From NCBI RefSeq assembly GCF_037975245.1, contig NC_092574.1:948001-1012000 (forward strand): a stretch of DNA of 64,000 nt. Reading direction: 5' to 3'. A program made the position numbers and the translations under genes. Below the pieces are notes generated by a model. That model saw only the letters and a list, made by a program, of their open reading frames with translations. It did not search any database and had not been told where the DNA came from. Below, one piece after another: positions 1 through 11,837 of the stretch; within the stretch, counting starts at the first letter, position 1, and the number at the start of each line of letters is the position of its first letter. Origin of the DNA: Apostichopus japonicus (taxonomy: Eukaryota > Echinodermata > Holothuroidea > Aspidochirotida > Stichopodidae).

Positions 1-39
1 ATGTTTCTTTAAGCGACAAAGAGAATGGCATGTTGTCAT
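1..39 (-). CDS. Tentative third exon of the JPT1-like gene (cut by the window edge)
   Basis: On the minus strand an acceptor-like ACTCCGCAG (AG at 41-40) is followed by sequence open to the window edge in the phase left by exon 2, which ends with one base of a codon. The translation would begin Tyr-Asp-Asn-Met-Pro-Phe. The pyrimidine tract is poor and no JPT motif is visible, so this rests only on splice phase and an open frame. Confidence 0.2.
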   Translation of the reverse strand, partial: MTTCHSLCRLKKH

Positions 40-1662
40 CTGCGGAGTAAGTCTATCTACCATTTTTATTTATTTGTGTGGAGTGATGATTAGTGCATTC
101 CAATGATGTATTGTCATGTGACTGACGAAGGCACCAAGTCAGGAGTTTGTAAAGTGAAATTCTTTGTCCTGTCCGAACATCTTCACATAAAACATGATTT
201 ATAGAGAGTTAGGCATAGACTTCATCTGGGGACAAATTAATGGCAAATGACAAATTAGGCTGAAATGCCATGTTTAATAACATCTCTGGGATGCACACAA
301 ATGCCACCAAGATACATACACGTCCAATGGATTTATATATGATTTATCATCTCAAGTACATTGCGATAATGGTTATAGAGTAGTGAAAAGGAAGATGCCA
401 TTTAACAACAAAGCAAAAGGCAGGTAGAATCAGTGATGAACTTACATTCTGTTATTTGTCTTCTTTTGATTCTCCTCTTATTTCTAACTACTGAGTGACT
501 GAAGTCGCCCCAGCTTTTACACATAGAGCCATCAACTATAAATTAACTTACATATCTAGGTCAAAGAAGCACAGACATAACCATTATGTCCTTATTGTGT
601 TATTGAATCATTGGTCACTTCATAATTGACACTGAAATTACAACAAATGGTGTTTTTTTTTCCAGTCATGGCAAATATGACTCCATTAGGATATATTATG
701 ATGGCATTATAATGTACTATAAACGACTGATATGGCGGAATATAATGAATCCTAAGCACTAAAAATTACATCTTAGTATTTAGATTTTTGTAATCAAGCA
801 TAATAACTCTAATCAAATAAAGCTCTTCACTTGCATTGGGAATAAACAGCTGATAGCTACTTAATCTGAAATATTGGTCTCTCTTGATACTTTGTCTAGT
901 CCCTCATCCAATAATATAGGCTTCTGTATCATGTAGTAGCACTGAAGTGTTTATAGCAGGGCTGAAGATAACATGAGATGCTCGTTATGTAAACACACAA
1001 ATACTTGGTTAGGTTTGAGTGGTACAATCTGCCACAATTGATCAGCTGGGATTATAGACATCAACTCTAATATCTTCCAGCCCCCCCGATATTAAGTTTT
1101 ATCTCTACGGTAACAAAGGAAACTCATCAGAATATGTAACTTCCTGTCAATGTTGAATGGTCTATACATCTAAGACTTTTAAGCCAGATCCCAAAACTTA
1201 CCTGGTTTGGATAAATATCAGTCACACAGCAATTGCAAAACTTTTCCTGTGTCTCAAGTTAGTTGGTAACTATTTGACACTGACCATTCCCATGTACACC
1301 AGTTGTAGAACCCAACACCCCGCACCTCCCCCATTCATCCTGCTCCCCCTACTCATCCCATCACCAAAAGTGATACATTTCTTAATGTATGACAATTGCA
1401 AATGCAAAGGGGGCAAAACTTAAGAAGTAGTTGTGATAATGACCTTTCAACACTCAATGTTCATGTATATACAAATCAAACGTCAACCTTTAACATCTGA
1501 CAAAGCTTCTTACCAAAGGTTCAACACAATGCCTAGAATTCAAGTCCAAAAACAAAATTGTTTGAACATTCATTTGCTTGGTTTGAATCCCATCTATGCA
1601 GTATACACTTACTACAGTACTAGTAAAACTGTTTTGACATACAAAAAAAAAACATGACTTAC
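40..1662 (-). other. Intron 2 of the JPT1-like gene; nothing else recognised
   Basis: AT-rich unique-looking sequence between the exon ending at 1663 and the window edge. Short open frames at 1157-1423 and 1433-1657 (plus strand) show no family signature and have no splice support. No repeat structure was noticed beyond short homopolymers. Confidence 0.4.
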
Positions 1663-4633
1663 ATGGTTTAATGGGTTGTGGGGGACCTTTTTCCTTCTGC
1701 TGGTTTGGCATCCGTTTCTCGTGGATAGATGGTGTAGATGACACAGGTTCAGCACTGCGTCTTGATGGCATCGGTCCTGCATCAGGACCGCCGAACAGTG
1801 TTATGTTAGTTTGACCGCCAGGTGGTTGGGCGACCCTGTGAAAAATGAAAGACAGAAGAATGATTATAAAGTTTCTTATTTAAGTCTGCTAGTAATGTAT
1901 AGTCAAGGGACCTATTATGACCGACTTTTGGAAATTTCAAATTTTACCATGAAGCGATGGAAAGTAAACCAAACTTAAAGGTTGCTAGCAAGTCTCCTAA
2001 TGTGTTTTTCACAAAAGTGAAGCCAAATCATTACCATCAATGTAACTTCTTTTGTGTTTTAATCTGCTAGACTATTTTTTGCTTTTGTCCAATGAAAAGA
2101 ATGAAAGAAATATACCCACATTATTCTGTCCATCAGACATCTACAGGGTTTCCATGACCTGAGGTGACGTCGAATCACAGTTAAACTACATAAATATGAC
2201 CTTAAAGGCATTGAATATTCGCCCCAAACCGCGTGCCACGCTTTGAAAAAAGTTAACTTTCTGTTGCTTGCAAGTGAAGTTTTCTTCTTGTCACTACAAA
2301 ATGCAGACAGTAATGAAACATGATACAGTACCTTGTTATTTTTTATCTAGACCTGAGATGTCCATCGCTGCTATGTACAGTACACTGTGTTGTGGGTATT
2401 GACCGTAGCTGTATGTATTGTCTTAGTTAGTGTCTAATTACCGACAGTAGCAAGCTGTGTGTGTATTTTCTGGGATCGATGGTGGTGTCTAACACTTCTG
2501 TTACACCTCATTCAAAACTAGGTCAGATTACCGGCATGAGACGTTTCTTTGTGGGCAAGTCTTCACACCCTTTCTAATATTGCCAATCAGTGAGATTCTC
2601 TAACTATAAAGATAGTCTATGTTTTCAGAATGGAAGAGATAGGTATTGAAGCAGCAAATCGTAATGACTAAGTAGTGAATTTTTGTATCACCTTTTTTTG
2701 CTCATATATGAATCAACTAATATGTGAGGCAATGATGTAAGTGTTGGACTATTGAAATACCATGGACCCAAATTTTGGGAAAAGAATGGAGGAAAGGCAT
2801 AATCTTCTGGAAAACTTAACATTTCGTTTACACACACATGCAGGGATGTGCCCATACTGGGAGGCACTGGGCAGCCCCGCACAGCACTAAAAATTTCCGC
2901 CCAGCACTGTTTAAAAAATCGTGAATCCCGCCCGGCACTATTTTCATCTAAAATCCTGACATTCCTAACAATATATTCAACATAAATTGGGCCTAGTCTA
3001 GATGCCAAAATCATACAGACTAATAATGCATCAGTTACGCATGCGAGAAACATTACTTACGGCTCACAATTGGTCCCTTGTAAAATCTCTTTGAAACAAA
3101 CTAATAACTTTTACCAGGTACGTAATAAATTTCACTAAAACAAAAATAAAAAATGTAAATTGTTAGCAAAACTAGTGTATGTGCATAAAAAGCTACACAA
3201 GTGCCAGCATTTGGCATCTGAGCACCTTCTCACACCCCCTCCTCTTTAGACCCCTCCCCCAGGACGGCAATCAGTATACCCGGCACTCAGGAAATCGTTC
3301 CACACTGCACAGTGCTTTCCCTACAACAGCATGAATGCAAGCTTAGGCCTAACAGGAAGTGACATGTGTGTATCCGACAGAATTCCCTTTAGAACTTTCT
3401 TATTTTAACTTTTTTTTATAAATTTTGTTAAGTAAGTTTGATATTAAAGCAACTTTGGGATAACTATTTACAGTAACTCATTAAAGGGTGTGAAGACTCG
3501 CGCAAAAAGAAACGTCTAATGCCGGTAATCTGACCTAGTTTCGAATGAGGGGTAACAGAACTGTTAGACACCACCATCGATCGCAGAAAATACACACACA
3601 CATAGCTTGCTACCATCGGTAACTAGACACTAGTGTATATAGTCAGTACATACAGCTGCGGTCAATACCCACAGCACTGTGTTCAAACAATACAGCGATG
3701 GACATCGCAGGTCCAGCTAAAGATAACATGGTACCACATTTCATTACTGTACTGTCTGCATTTTTTAGCGACACGAACAAAACGTCACTTGCAAGCAACA
3801 GAAAGTTCACTTATAAATTCAGATGGCCGCACGCGGTTTGGTGCGAGTCTTCAATGCCTTTAAACATCACCCAAGTGAATTACAGATGCATTTCAACTCT
3901 TTATAAGTAGACTGTGCCATTGTGGGCTTCAAAGGCGTTGTTCATTTAGCCTAGGGATATATATGCTGTCTCCACAAACTATGGACAGGCCTTGACTTTT
4001 TCACATTGAAAACTGTATAGCCTAAGCCCTAACCTAGGCTACATTCGATTCTCCCCTGCATTACTAGAAGTTATTCATAGCCTGAGGCCAGCCAACATCA
4101 AGCGAAATATGCTTAACTATAGGCCTAACACAGTTGAACTATGAAAGAAAAGACAAATAGGCACAAGAAATGTCAAGATGGGGAGGGGTCCTGTTATTGT
4201 TAACTTAGTGTTACTGTTAGTAGCTTTGCATTTTCAGATAACAATATTTCAGTCTGTTTGTTATGTACAGTAATCGTCGTGCTAACTGTGGAATAGTGAA
4301 AGTGTTTTAGCTTACAAAACTGTCAAAGGGTAACAGATTTATAGGAAATAGGCTGGCTGTGACCTTTGCTACTGAAAGGACTAACAAGTAACATTGACAA
4401 GAAGTAACACAATCAACTAACCACTGTGTTGGGCTCTCGTCATAACATTCGGTGTGCAAATTGCAAGTGGTATGATTGCGTACGATATCTTTGTTGAAAA
4501 TCACACGTAAAAAGTACAAAGCGCATGAACCTAAGCAGCGAAATATTAATTATGTAATATGGCTTGATAACACTACTTACTTTGAAGAAGGTCTGCTTTC
4601 GTTTAAGCCTTGTCTAATCTCTGTAGAAGTCAT
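1663..4633 (-). CDS. JPT1: JPT1/HN1-like (Jupiter microtubule-associated homologue), first two coding exons, partial
   Basis: Two exons join cleanly. Exon 1 is 4633-4581 (53 nt; ATG, 17 codons plus two bases; donor GTAAGT). Exon 2 is 1835-1663 (173 nt; acceptor TTTTTCACAG; donor GTAAGT at 1662). The joined N-terminus runs MTSTEIRQGLNES, then RPSSKVAQPPGG, then QTNITLFGG. This has the HN1/Jupiter layout: a short polar leader, a Ser-Ser-Arg/Lys-Val pair, the PPGG box, then an Asn-x-x-Leu-Phe/Gly stretch. The rest of exon 2 is Ser/Pro/Lys-rich and low complexity, as expected of this small, intrinsically disordered family. JPT proteins bind microtubules and modulate GSK3-beta/beta-catenin signalling, and JPT2 also binds NAADP; these roles come from vertebrate work. 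The 3' exons lie off the left edge, apart from one weak candidate at 1-39. The match is good over about 35 residues and absent elsewhere. JPT1 and JPT2 cannot be told apart here. Confidence 0.72.
2211..3873. repeat. Long inverted repeat in intron 1 of the JPT1-like gene: arms 2211-2577 and 3483-3873
   Basis: Read as reverse complement, 3873-3483 follows 2211-2577 nearly base for base: TTAAAGGCATTGAA, then CAAACCGCGTGC, GATGTCCATCGCTG, GATCGATGGTGGTGTCTAAC, and GTCAGATTACCGGCAT. The arms are about 370-390 bp and roughly 85% alike by eye, with small indels. The loop of about 900 bp (2578-3482) contains a stretch starting CAGGGATGTGCCCAT at 2842, which resembles a hAT terminus, and a C-rich patch at 3230-3260. 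The arms encode nothing convincing; short frames at 3633-3863 and 3698-3910 are by-products. It may be a foldback-type element or a local inverted duplication. As intronic RNA the arms could form a long hairpin. Confidence 0.8.
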
Positions 4634-5110
4634 TTTTTCAGTTTGAAAGTTAGTTTCCTTATCGAGAAAAATATTACCACCTTGTAATGTTCATCCACTA
4701 ATACACTGTGTATAAATGAAGGAGTTTGGAAATCAATTCAACAGAAATTCGTATTATTGTATACTGCCCTCTATTAAAGGCCTCGGCCAACGATGACTCA
4801 TCTATTAACTGCGATCGTAAATAAGAAAGAAGGGACCGTACGAAAAATGAAACCGAAAGTTTACGCTCTAGAGGGAAGGACGCCATCACATCCTTAGTCA
4901 CTAGATACAAATTCCAAATAGTACCAAAATCGAAGATGCAATGTTTTTCCGTAATAATTTGCAAGGATACTCTAACTATAACACCGCATAACTTTTTTAA
5001 CCGGATCCAAAGATAGCGAGGTGTAGCTTGAATCAAGTTTCTAGATTCAAAAGAAAACATTTGTTTCTTAGGGCAAAATGTAGACTAATTTGACGGTAAA
5101 CTCAATTCAG
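4634..5110. other. Upstream of the JPT1-like start: presumed promoter/5' UTR region
   Basis: The JPT1-like ATG is at 4633. The sequence upstream on the minus strand should hold the 5' UTR and promoter, but no TATA box, initiator or CpG-rich patch is recognisable. A 120-codon minus-strand frame at 5060-4698 is open but resembles nothing known and has no splice support. Confidence 0.3.
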
Positions 5111-5113
5111 CCT

Positions 5114-5145
5114 CTGAAGAAGATCCTACAAAGATCGAAACGTCA
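5114..5145 (+). ncRNA. Hammerhead-ribozyme-like core (Penelope-type), solitary and degenerate
   Basis: CTGAAGA (5114-5120) fits the CUGANGA core box. It is followed by a short GATC...GATC hairpin in the stem II position and then CGAAAC (from 5136). The same block occurs twice more near 55.5 kb with a better stem (GATCCT-GCT-AGGATC). Penelope-like retroelements are known to carry hammerhead motifs of this form. The cleavage triplet and closing stem I were not located, and no Penelope reverse transcriptase is present, so this is a fragment of an element tail. Confidence 0.4.
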
Positions 5146-5689
5146 GGACCACAAACTTTTACACAAAGTTTGAAGGTGTTTGTTATTGTTCATTTCAATG
5201 TCACAGTAGAGCGTCTCAATCAGTGTTCATATATGAAGAAAATATAATGAGCCGTGTAAAATGACCCGTGTCTTATGTTGTACAGTGGGTACTTAATGTG
5301 TTCTTCTCTGCCAAATACAAAAATGATTTTGTAAAATTTGGATTATTGTTGCAATCATTTTTTCTCCTTGATACATGTCATATTCCTCATATACTTTTCT
5401 AAGTGTGGTGTGGAACTATATATATTGCAATCTTGTGAACCACCTGTTGCGTTATTGTTTTTTCGTTGTTGTTTTTACCTTATATTACCTTATACAGGCG
5501 CGTATGCAGGATTTTTTTTTAACCCGGGCGCGAATTACTATCTAGCCAGAGTGCCACCATCGATTAAAGATAGGAAGGATACACTATTTTTCTAAATATT
5601 TTCTTTGAAAATGAATAATCAATGATAAAACTTTGTTGCTGATCGTCAACATATTTGCAGTTCAGATCAAACCTGGTTGTTTGAAGCGT

Positions 5690-6425
5690 GACCGGACAAA
5701 TACCCCCAGTCAATAACCCCCCGGACGATTACTCACCGGACAATACCCCCGGACAAATACTACCAGGACAATTTCCCCCAGGACAACTACCACCCGGACA
5801 GATACCCCCGGACAATTACCCCCGAGGACAAAAACCGCCGGACGAATATTCCCCTGGACATATGCCGTTAATTATAGGGGACGGATGCAGTCACGGATAC
5901 GACTAACCATTTTTAAGTTTTCTTCTGAGTAATTTTACTTGATGATTTGCTATGTTTTGTTAGTTTTTGTATAGCGCTTTATATGGCACTATTAAATTTG
6001 GTTATATTCGAATAAAAAATATTCTGATATATCAGATTAAGAAAATGTTCTTTTATGGCCTTACTGGGCTTTCGTACTACGGGGTTCACCAGCTAAAGGT
6101 CCGCTTGGTTCACGTGCTCTGGGGTGGTGGTTTGGGGGTGGGGGGGTGGGTGACTTGGGCGTATTCTGGTTTAATTCGGGTAGTAACCTGGGTGAGGTAA
6201 CTGTGCCGGTGTATTTGCGCAGGTGGGTTTTCCAGGAGGTAATTGCCGTGGGAAGGGGGTAATTGTCCTCGGGGGTAATTGTCAAAGGTTACTTGTCCGG
6301 GGAGTAATTGTCTGGCGGAGTGGGGGGTACTTATCCACGTTGTGATTTGTCCTTTGGGTGTATGTCCGGGGGGTATTTTTCCCAGGGGTAGTTGTCCTCG
6401 GAGGTATTCGTCCTCGGGGGTTTTG
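5690..6425. repeat. Inverted pair of short-motif arrays (GGACAATTACCCCC type), about 5690-5870 and 6215-6425
   Basis: The left cluster holds about a dozen degenerate copies of a 13-15 bp motif, GGACAATTACCCCC/GGACAAATACCCCC. The right cluster holds the reverse complement, GGGGGTAATTGTCC, with similar divergence. About 340 bp of unrelated sequence separates them. On one strand the motif translates to a Pro-Pro-Gly-Gln pattern, but this is a by-product of the repeat and no gene is proposed. More copies in the right-hand orientation lie at 8630-8655 and 9540-9605. A TIR-like CAGGCGCGTATGCAGG at 5495 precedes the left cluster. This looks like subterminal repeats of a DNA element. Confidence 0.7.
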
Positions 6426-6589
6426 TCGTCAATCCAGGGGGACGGGGGACACGTCCCCCATCCCACATTTCGATGGGCGGAGGACACACTATCAAATGTC
6501 CCCCACACATTTGGAAAAAGAGTAGTGTCGTGGCTCTATTTGGTTAGGGCTATACACATCTCAGGATTCATATCATCGAATATCACTCA

Positions 6590-7006
6590 AGGCTGCTGAA
6601 TGGAGAATTCCACCCAGATCTCGTGAGTTGGTACCCTGAGCTCTCCGACAATCTTAAGCTTAGTCTGCCTTTCTTTCGAGGCCAGTTCCTGAGTCGTCGT
6701 CGGTTGAAGGGTCATAGACAAATATTCAAGTCGATGAATCCAGCGGTACGGGCTATGTTTGGTGAAGTCGAAGCTCTCTTGCGGTTGCTCCTCGTCTCCT
6801 CCGCCAGTTCGACCGAAGCCGAGAGATCTTTTAGTGCTTAGATGCGTTTGAAGACATGGAGAACTATGACTCAACAGAGGCTGAACCATGTGATGGTGTG
6901 CCATATTCACCGCGAACGTCTAGCCCAGTTGAAGCCTGAGGAGTTAGCAGGGAAGTTCGTTGGTTCCTCGGATTACAGACGTCACATCTTAGGGCGATTC
7001 CAGTAG
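6590..7006 (+). pseudogene. hAT transposase C-terminal (dimerisation) domain relic
   Basis: The plus-strand frame runs through a Leu-Leu-Leu-Val-Ser segment into SSASSTEAERSFSA, the signature of the hAT C-terminal dimerisation region. After one in-frame TAG at 6839-6841 it continues with MRLKTWRTMTQQRLNHV and stops at 7004-7006. In intact relatives this is continuous (SFSAL-RRLK-RSTM-x-Q-x-RLNHL). Nothing upstream of about 6590 looks like the catalytic part, so only a tail remains. It sits just 5' of a non-autonomous hAT-like element (7228-8089), but the two need not be related. Confidence 0.75.
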
Positions 7007-7227
7007 AAAACTATTGCGCCGTCATTATCATAAGAGACAGCACTTCATAGCTATAGCCAAAGCTTTAACATAGTTGTATTTAGTTGGAGATGGTGTTTCA
7101 AAGACGGTGCCCGTTCCCTAATATTGGGGAAATGAAATGGGATCATATCCCGTGGCAGCGCAGCCCATGTTACCTTGTTGTTGAATGATACCGGAGTTTA
7201 CTCCACAGTGATAGCACTGGGTACACG

Positions 7228-8089
7228 CAGGGGCGTCGCTAGAGGGGTGGGGTGGGGATGTCTCACCCCCAAACTTGGTAAAATTGACGATAGTTGGAAA
7301 ATTGGAGTGCGACAGTCGGAATTTTCGACTGTCGCACTCTAGTTTATCTCCGCCTTTTCATTTATTCCTGTGATTGTACATGACCTAAAAATTGAAAAGT
7401 TTCGGTCAAAATTGACCTTTAATCTGTCATATTTAGCAAGTTTTTCTTGCCAGTTTGAGAAATTGTATCTCGCGATTCTTATACTCCACCGTACAAAACT
7501 TCGTATGATTTTGAATACTCAAAAAAAAAAAAAAATGCAATAGAACTACCGTCATAGGCGTAGGCGCTCCACATGTTAATGTGCATATATCATATAGGCA
7601 TGCATCGGTTTTTACATCGCATGCCAATAACATACAATCATATGCTGTGTTATTACCCTTCCATATTGGTTACAATTATTGGGGAAGTCAATACAATATT
7701 TATGGTAATAATAATATCAGTTTAACCACTGAAAAACACATTGCAAATTATCTTTCTTGCAGTAGGTTCCCGAAAAGTTATCAGCATATTGCCCGAATTT
7801 TCACAAACATATTTGGTTGGGATAGGGGGGGGGGCTAATAAGTTTGTGAAATGAGTGCCAGTGGGTACAAATGTATCGAAAAAAGTTCGGAACAAAAGGG
7901 CAGTAGCGAAAAAATTGGGTGTCTGACTGACACTGACCGTATCGTTGACGAGTAGCGCGAGCGTGTGGGGGGGGGGGGCGGTGGTACAAAGCAGCAGTCG
8001 GAATTTTTTTGGCTTCAAAACCCATCCAGTTGGATTTTCAGCCACTACACCCCCCCCCCCCCAATCATCAGGCCTTAGCTACGTCCCTG
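7228..8089. mobile_element. Non-autonomous hAT-like element, 862 bp, with 8-bp target duplication
   Basis: The left end is CAGGGGCGTCGCTAG. The right end, reverse-complemented, is CAGGGACGTAGCTAAGG. Directly flanking both ends is GGTACACG (7220-7227 and 8090-8097), an exact 8-bp target duplication typical of hAT elements. The interior has no transposase. It holds a C/G-tract near each end (about 7240-7270 and 8047-8062) and two further G-rich runs at 7824 and 7966. Small frames inside are not genes. Confidence 0.85.
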
Positions 8090-8665
8090 GGTACACGGTA
8101 GTTACAAAGTACTCTCCGACCAGAATTCACCCGATTACCAGATGCAGGTCCACCTAGCAACCGAGGTAACTTGCGAGAGGACTCCAACGAACAACCACTG
8201 ATTTATTTTGATGCCTTCATCACTTTAGCCACCACTCACATGGGACCTTTTCTAATTCTAATACATGCGCATGTGTGTGGTCCTGAAAACGTAATTAAAG
8301 TGGTTTGTCTTACCATCCTTGTTTCAAATTTCATAAAAATGTATTCTCGTAGATCTAGCAAAACATTTACAGATACAGTCCCATTGGAAGTGTGTCACGG
8401 GTGGCATTAAAAGTCATTGGTTTAACATGCTGGCGTATGCCGACTTTTGGCCAAATTTGCGCTAAGCTCACTAAACGAACTCGGATCTGGGCTGTGCCTA
8501 ATTAGTTACTTATTTAAATCATTAATAATGGCGTATGAAAAAAAAATGCACCATTTTGTGGTATGACTCCCAGGACGGCAAGTCGAGAAACTCACATGCA
8601 GTCGCGGCGGATAGCTTTCTTCGCCTATATGTCCGGGGATATTTTTGGACAACGTTCCTATAGAC

Positions 8666-9029
8666 CAGGGGTGGGCAACTACGGCCCGCGGGCCACATGC
8701 GGCCGGCCAGTGATTTATTTGCGGCCCGTGAGATGTCTCAAGAAAAAGAAAAAAATCAATCTATTTTACATCATCACAAAAAACGAACTATAGCTGCTTA
8801 TAATTTGTCTGCACTAATGATGCTGTCAGGTAGGTCTATTATCACCATATCAACCGGACTGTATTGACATTATGTTTTTGTGAATACAGATTAGTACACA
8901 CACCTATTGCTTGAACGTCCTCGGAATCAAAGGTTTGAAATCAACAGCAGGTTGTTGGTTAGGTGCGGCCCTGTCAATCTTTCACTCCTAAAGTCTGGCC
9001 CATTCATTCAAAGAGGTTGCCCACCCCTG
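8666..9029. mobile_element. Non-autonomous Charlie-like hAT element, 364 bp
   Basis: It begins CAGGGGTGGGCAAC and ends GTTGCCCACCCCTG, a perfect 14-bp terminal inverted repeat of the Charlie type. The next bases inside (TACGGCCCGCGGGCC, GCGGCCCGTGAG) are also typical of this family. Flanking octamers CTATAGAC (8658-8665) and TTCTAGGC (9030-9037) agree at 5 of 8 positions, so they may be a diverged target duplication. No coding capacity. Confidence 0.85.
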
Positions 9030-9533
9030 TTCTAGGCCTATATCTGAGGCCCTGGGGTCATTGCTTGACCGACTTGGTGCAATATAATGTGCCCATTTCG
9101 AAGTAAATTTATTCACAGATTGTTAGTTGTCATGGGTTCGAACAAATGAAGGGTATTCTATCCTTAAACAAAGGGCAAAATGGGGCTGGGGTTCCAGTTC
9201 GCCGCATCATTTGTCAACTTGCACTGGGTTCTAATGTTCATGTCAATTGGAATCACTAATAAAAGAAATAATCCACCAAAAGTGAAGGTCGCATGAACTT
9301 TATTGCAGATTTCCTGAGTGACGAATTTGTAACTTTCTCCCGAAATCACGCAACTGGATGGCTGCTATCCAGCCTGACAAGTGCCATCTCAAGCGATCTG
9401 GCAGGTATTGAAATCTGAAATTTTCTAGTACGCTGCGCGCCAACTGATGGTGGCGCTGTGCTTAGATAGTACTTACGGCCGGAATACTCGAACCGATTAC
9501 GCCCCCCCCCCACGTTTCAAATCGGATTGACGC

Positions 9534-9605
9534 CCCTGGTCAGGAGGGTACTTGTCCCGGGATACACGTCCGGGGGTATTTGTCCGGGGGAAGTTGTCCG
9601 GCAAC
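9534..9605. repeat. Cluster of the GGGGGTAATTGTCC-type motif
   Basis: About four degenerate copies (GGGTACTTGTCC, GGGATACACGTCC, GGGGGTATTTGTCC, GGGGGAAGTTGTCC) lie just after a hAT-like end ACGCCCCTG at 9530-9538. They have the same orientation as the cluster at 6215-6425, suggesting pieces of one element family split by later insertions. Confidence 0.55.
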
Positions 9606-11254
9606 CGTTTGAAGGCTGAAGACAAATTTTGTATAGTGGTGAGGTAATAGGAAGTGGCTAAAGTAACTAATGACAAAGATTGTACAATCGTTGTTAATAC
9701 TTACTATGAACACATTTCTCAGGTATGAAACCGCTCAATTAACAAACTTGACGTAAATGCATAATCGTATCCACAATACTGTGCAGGCAAGTATGAAATA
9801 ATTATTGCTTTAAAGCATGGAATATTCTATTAGCTGACGCTGATGGCTTAGTTAAACTTGTTGACACTTTACTGCATCTTTCTGTCAAAACCGCATCCCC
9901 ATATCATTTTGAATAACCAACTGTGATCAACTTCCTAGAGTTAGAGAAGGTTGAGCCTTCTCGGAATAGACTATATTCTATCAACCATATGTCTCGTTTT
10001 AGTAATAAGATGTTGAAATGTTTTGTAAGATAAACGGCGTGCCATACAACCTTCGCAAGGCACAGAATGTAGTTCTGTGTGAGGAGTACTAGCAGTGAGG
10101 CCGCGTAATTCGAGTTTACTGACAATCAGTCAGAGTAGGGAAATTCCCAAGGCAAATGGAAAATGGTTGGATTTGATGTATTGGTCCAAAGCCCTAGACC
10201 TAGTTCTGATCAGTCCGATTCCAACGTCCGCTTTAATGTGTCTTGTTGATTCTGTTTACAGCTAGCCTAATCGGTAGACTGCCAGCCAAGACGAACTTGG
10301 TAGGAGTACTGTAACTTAGACGTACAGTAGTCCTATACTTTACATTACTGTACAACATTACTGCGATATCTATTCTAATCCAAGGACATTACTGCCTTAT
10401 TCTATGACATTTGAAGTGGTTAAACGTAGGTATAGGAATAGAGCTGGTTAGGTTAGGACTAAATTAGTAACAAGTAACATATATGTTACCAATAATAACT
10501 AACGTAACGGTATATATCGTTAATCGCTATATGTCAAAAATATTTGGTTAATGATTGCTACAGTAGGGAGTACCAGCTTACCTTAGGCCTTCAGTAAGTT
10601 AATGTAGCCTCACTGTTGGACTTGTTTTAGGTAAATATAAGTTAATGGATTATGCAGGGTGTATACTATATTTGTTGATACAACTTATTTGTCAACCTTA
10701 CTAGGTAGGCCTAATTCAAGTTTAAGGAGATGTTATACGTTCTTATTTTGTGTACTTTTCACATTTGTTACAATAATAATATTTGGTCTATGTAGCTAAG
10801 GTATAACTTAGTTGTGTTATGGACACCTATATTTTAAGAATTTAGTAATGCATTAAAAATATGTAAATTATTTGAGAAATTCCGTCATGACTACCAGCAA
10901 TTAACTCTACAGGCCAGGCCTAGCATTGCTTGACAAATAGGTAAATGTTCCAACAGACTGTAACCTGTTGTTAGGCTCACATATGGAATGACAGAGGGTG
11001 ACTGCAGTGAAAAAAAAAGAAAAAAAAATTAAGGCCAAAACATGAAGGTGAATTTTTCCTTTATTTTGAAATATGCCCAACAATTGGCAACATGAATATG
11101 GCAAACAAAAACAGAATATTGCACTTACTGTGACTTTTTCTTTTCATTGTAAAGTAACAATACGATCAAGTAAATATTGAATATCTTTTAAATAACCAAA
11201 AGAAGTGTATAACTAACATTTAGACTAGCAGTTAGTGCTCAGGCAGTACAGTAG
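9606..11254. other. Intergenic, nothing recognised
   Basis: AT-rich sequence with no credible open frame or clear repeat. Short minus-strand frames at 9904-10125 and 10907-11104 have no family signature. Confidence 0.4.
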
Positions 11255-11262
11255 ACATTTGG

Positions 11263-11837
11263 GGTGTTACTAAAACGAATGACAATTGCGTTACACATAA
11301 CGAATGACAATATGTTGAACACACTAAAAAATTGCATTGACTAAAACGAATGACAGTAATGACAGGACAGACATTTGCTTCAACCGGATACCACAGTTCA
11401 GACTTCGTGGGTATCTAGATCTATTAAAGTACGGACAAGATAAAAACGCACCTTATAGTAAGCGAAATTGTAAGTCTGATTTTAAAAAGTAAATTTAACA
11501 TCATTTTTTCGATATTAATTGTTAGAAACTAACAATACTATAATCTTGAAACGGCTTCAGTTATCTTTCTATATAAATCTACAGAGGTACAAAACACAGC
11601 ACTCAAGCGCAATCTCACACAAAAACTTTCCCTGTGTGCAACCACGAAACATGCAATTTTCCTCAAATCATTTTTGCGCAGAAAACCAATAACCGCATTT
11701 ACTCCACTCTATCTCCACTCAACACCGTCCTTCGTTGTCATTCACTGTCATTCGCTGTCATTCGCAAATGATAATTAATCCTGTACAAAGTCAATTGTCA
11801 TTCGGTCATTTGCTGTCATTTGTTTTAGTTTGTCCCA
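11263..11837. mobile_element. MITE-like element with 8-bp target duplication, just upstream of FANCB
   Basis: The exact octamer ACATTTGG occurs at 11255-11262 and 11838-11845. Between these copies the ends are inverted: left GGTGTTACTAAAACGAATGACA in outline, right (reverse-complemented) ACTAAAACAAATGACAG. Both subterminal regions carry several copies of an AACGAATGACA motif in opposite orientation (for example 11275, 11299 and 11343 against 11737, 11749 and 11802). It has no coding capacity. It ends about 390 bp before the FANCB ATG, so it may lie in the promoter or first intron. Confidence 0.75.

Noticed and set aside
2842-3325. hAT element in the loop of the long inverted repeat
   Set aside because: A CAGGGATG start is visible, but the right end and target duplication could not be matched convincingly.
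4698-5060. 120-codon minus-strand frame upstream of the JPT1-like start
   Set aside because: No homology recognised, no splice sites, and it is next to a hammerhead-like repeat fragment. Probably chance.
5688-5906. Proline/glycine/glutamine-rich collagen-like open frame
   Set aside because: Translation of a degenerate 13-15 bp DNA motif that also occurs inverted nearby. No start context or splice signals.
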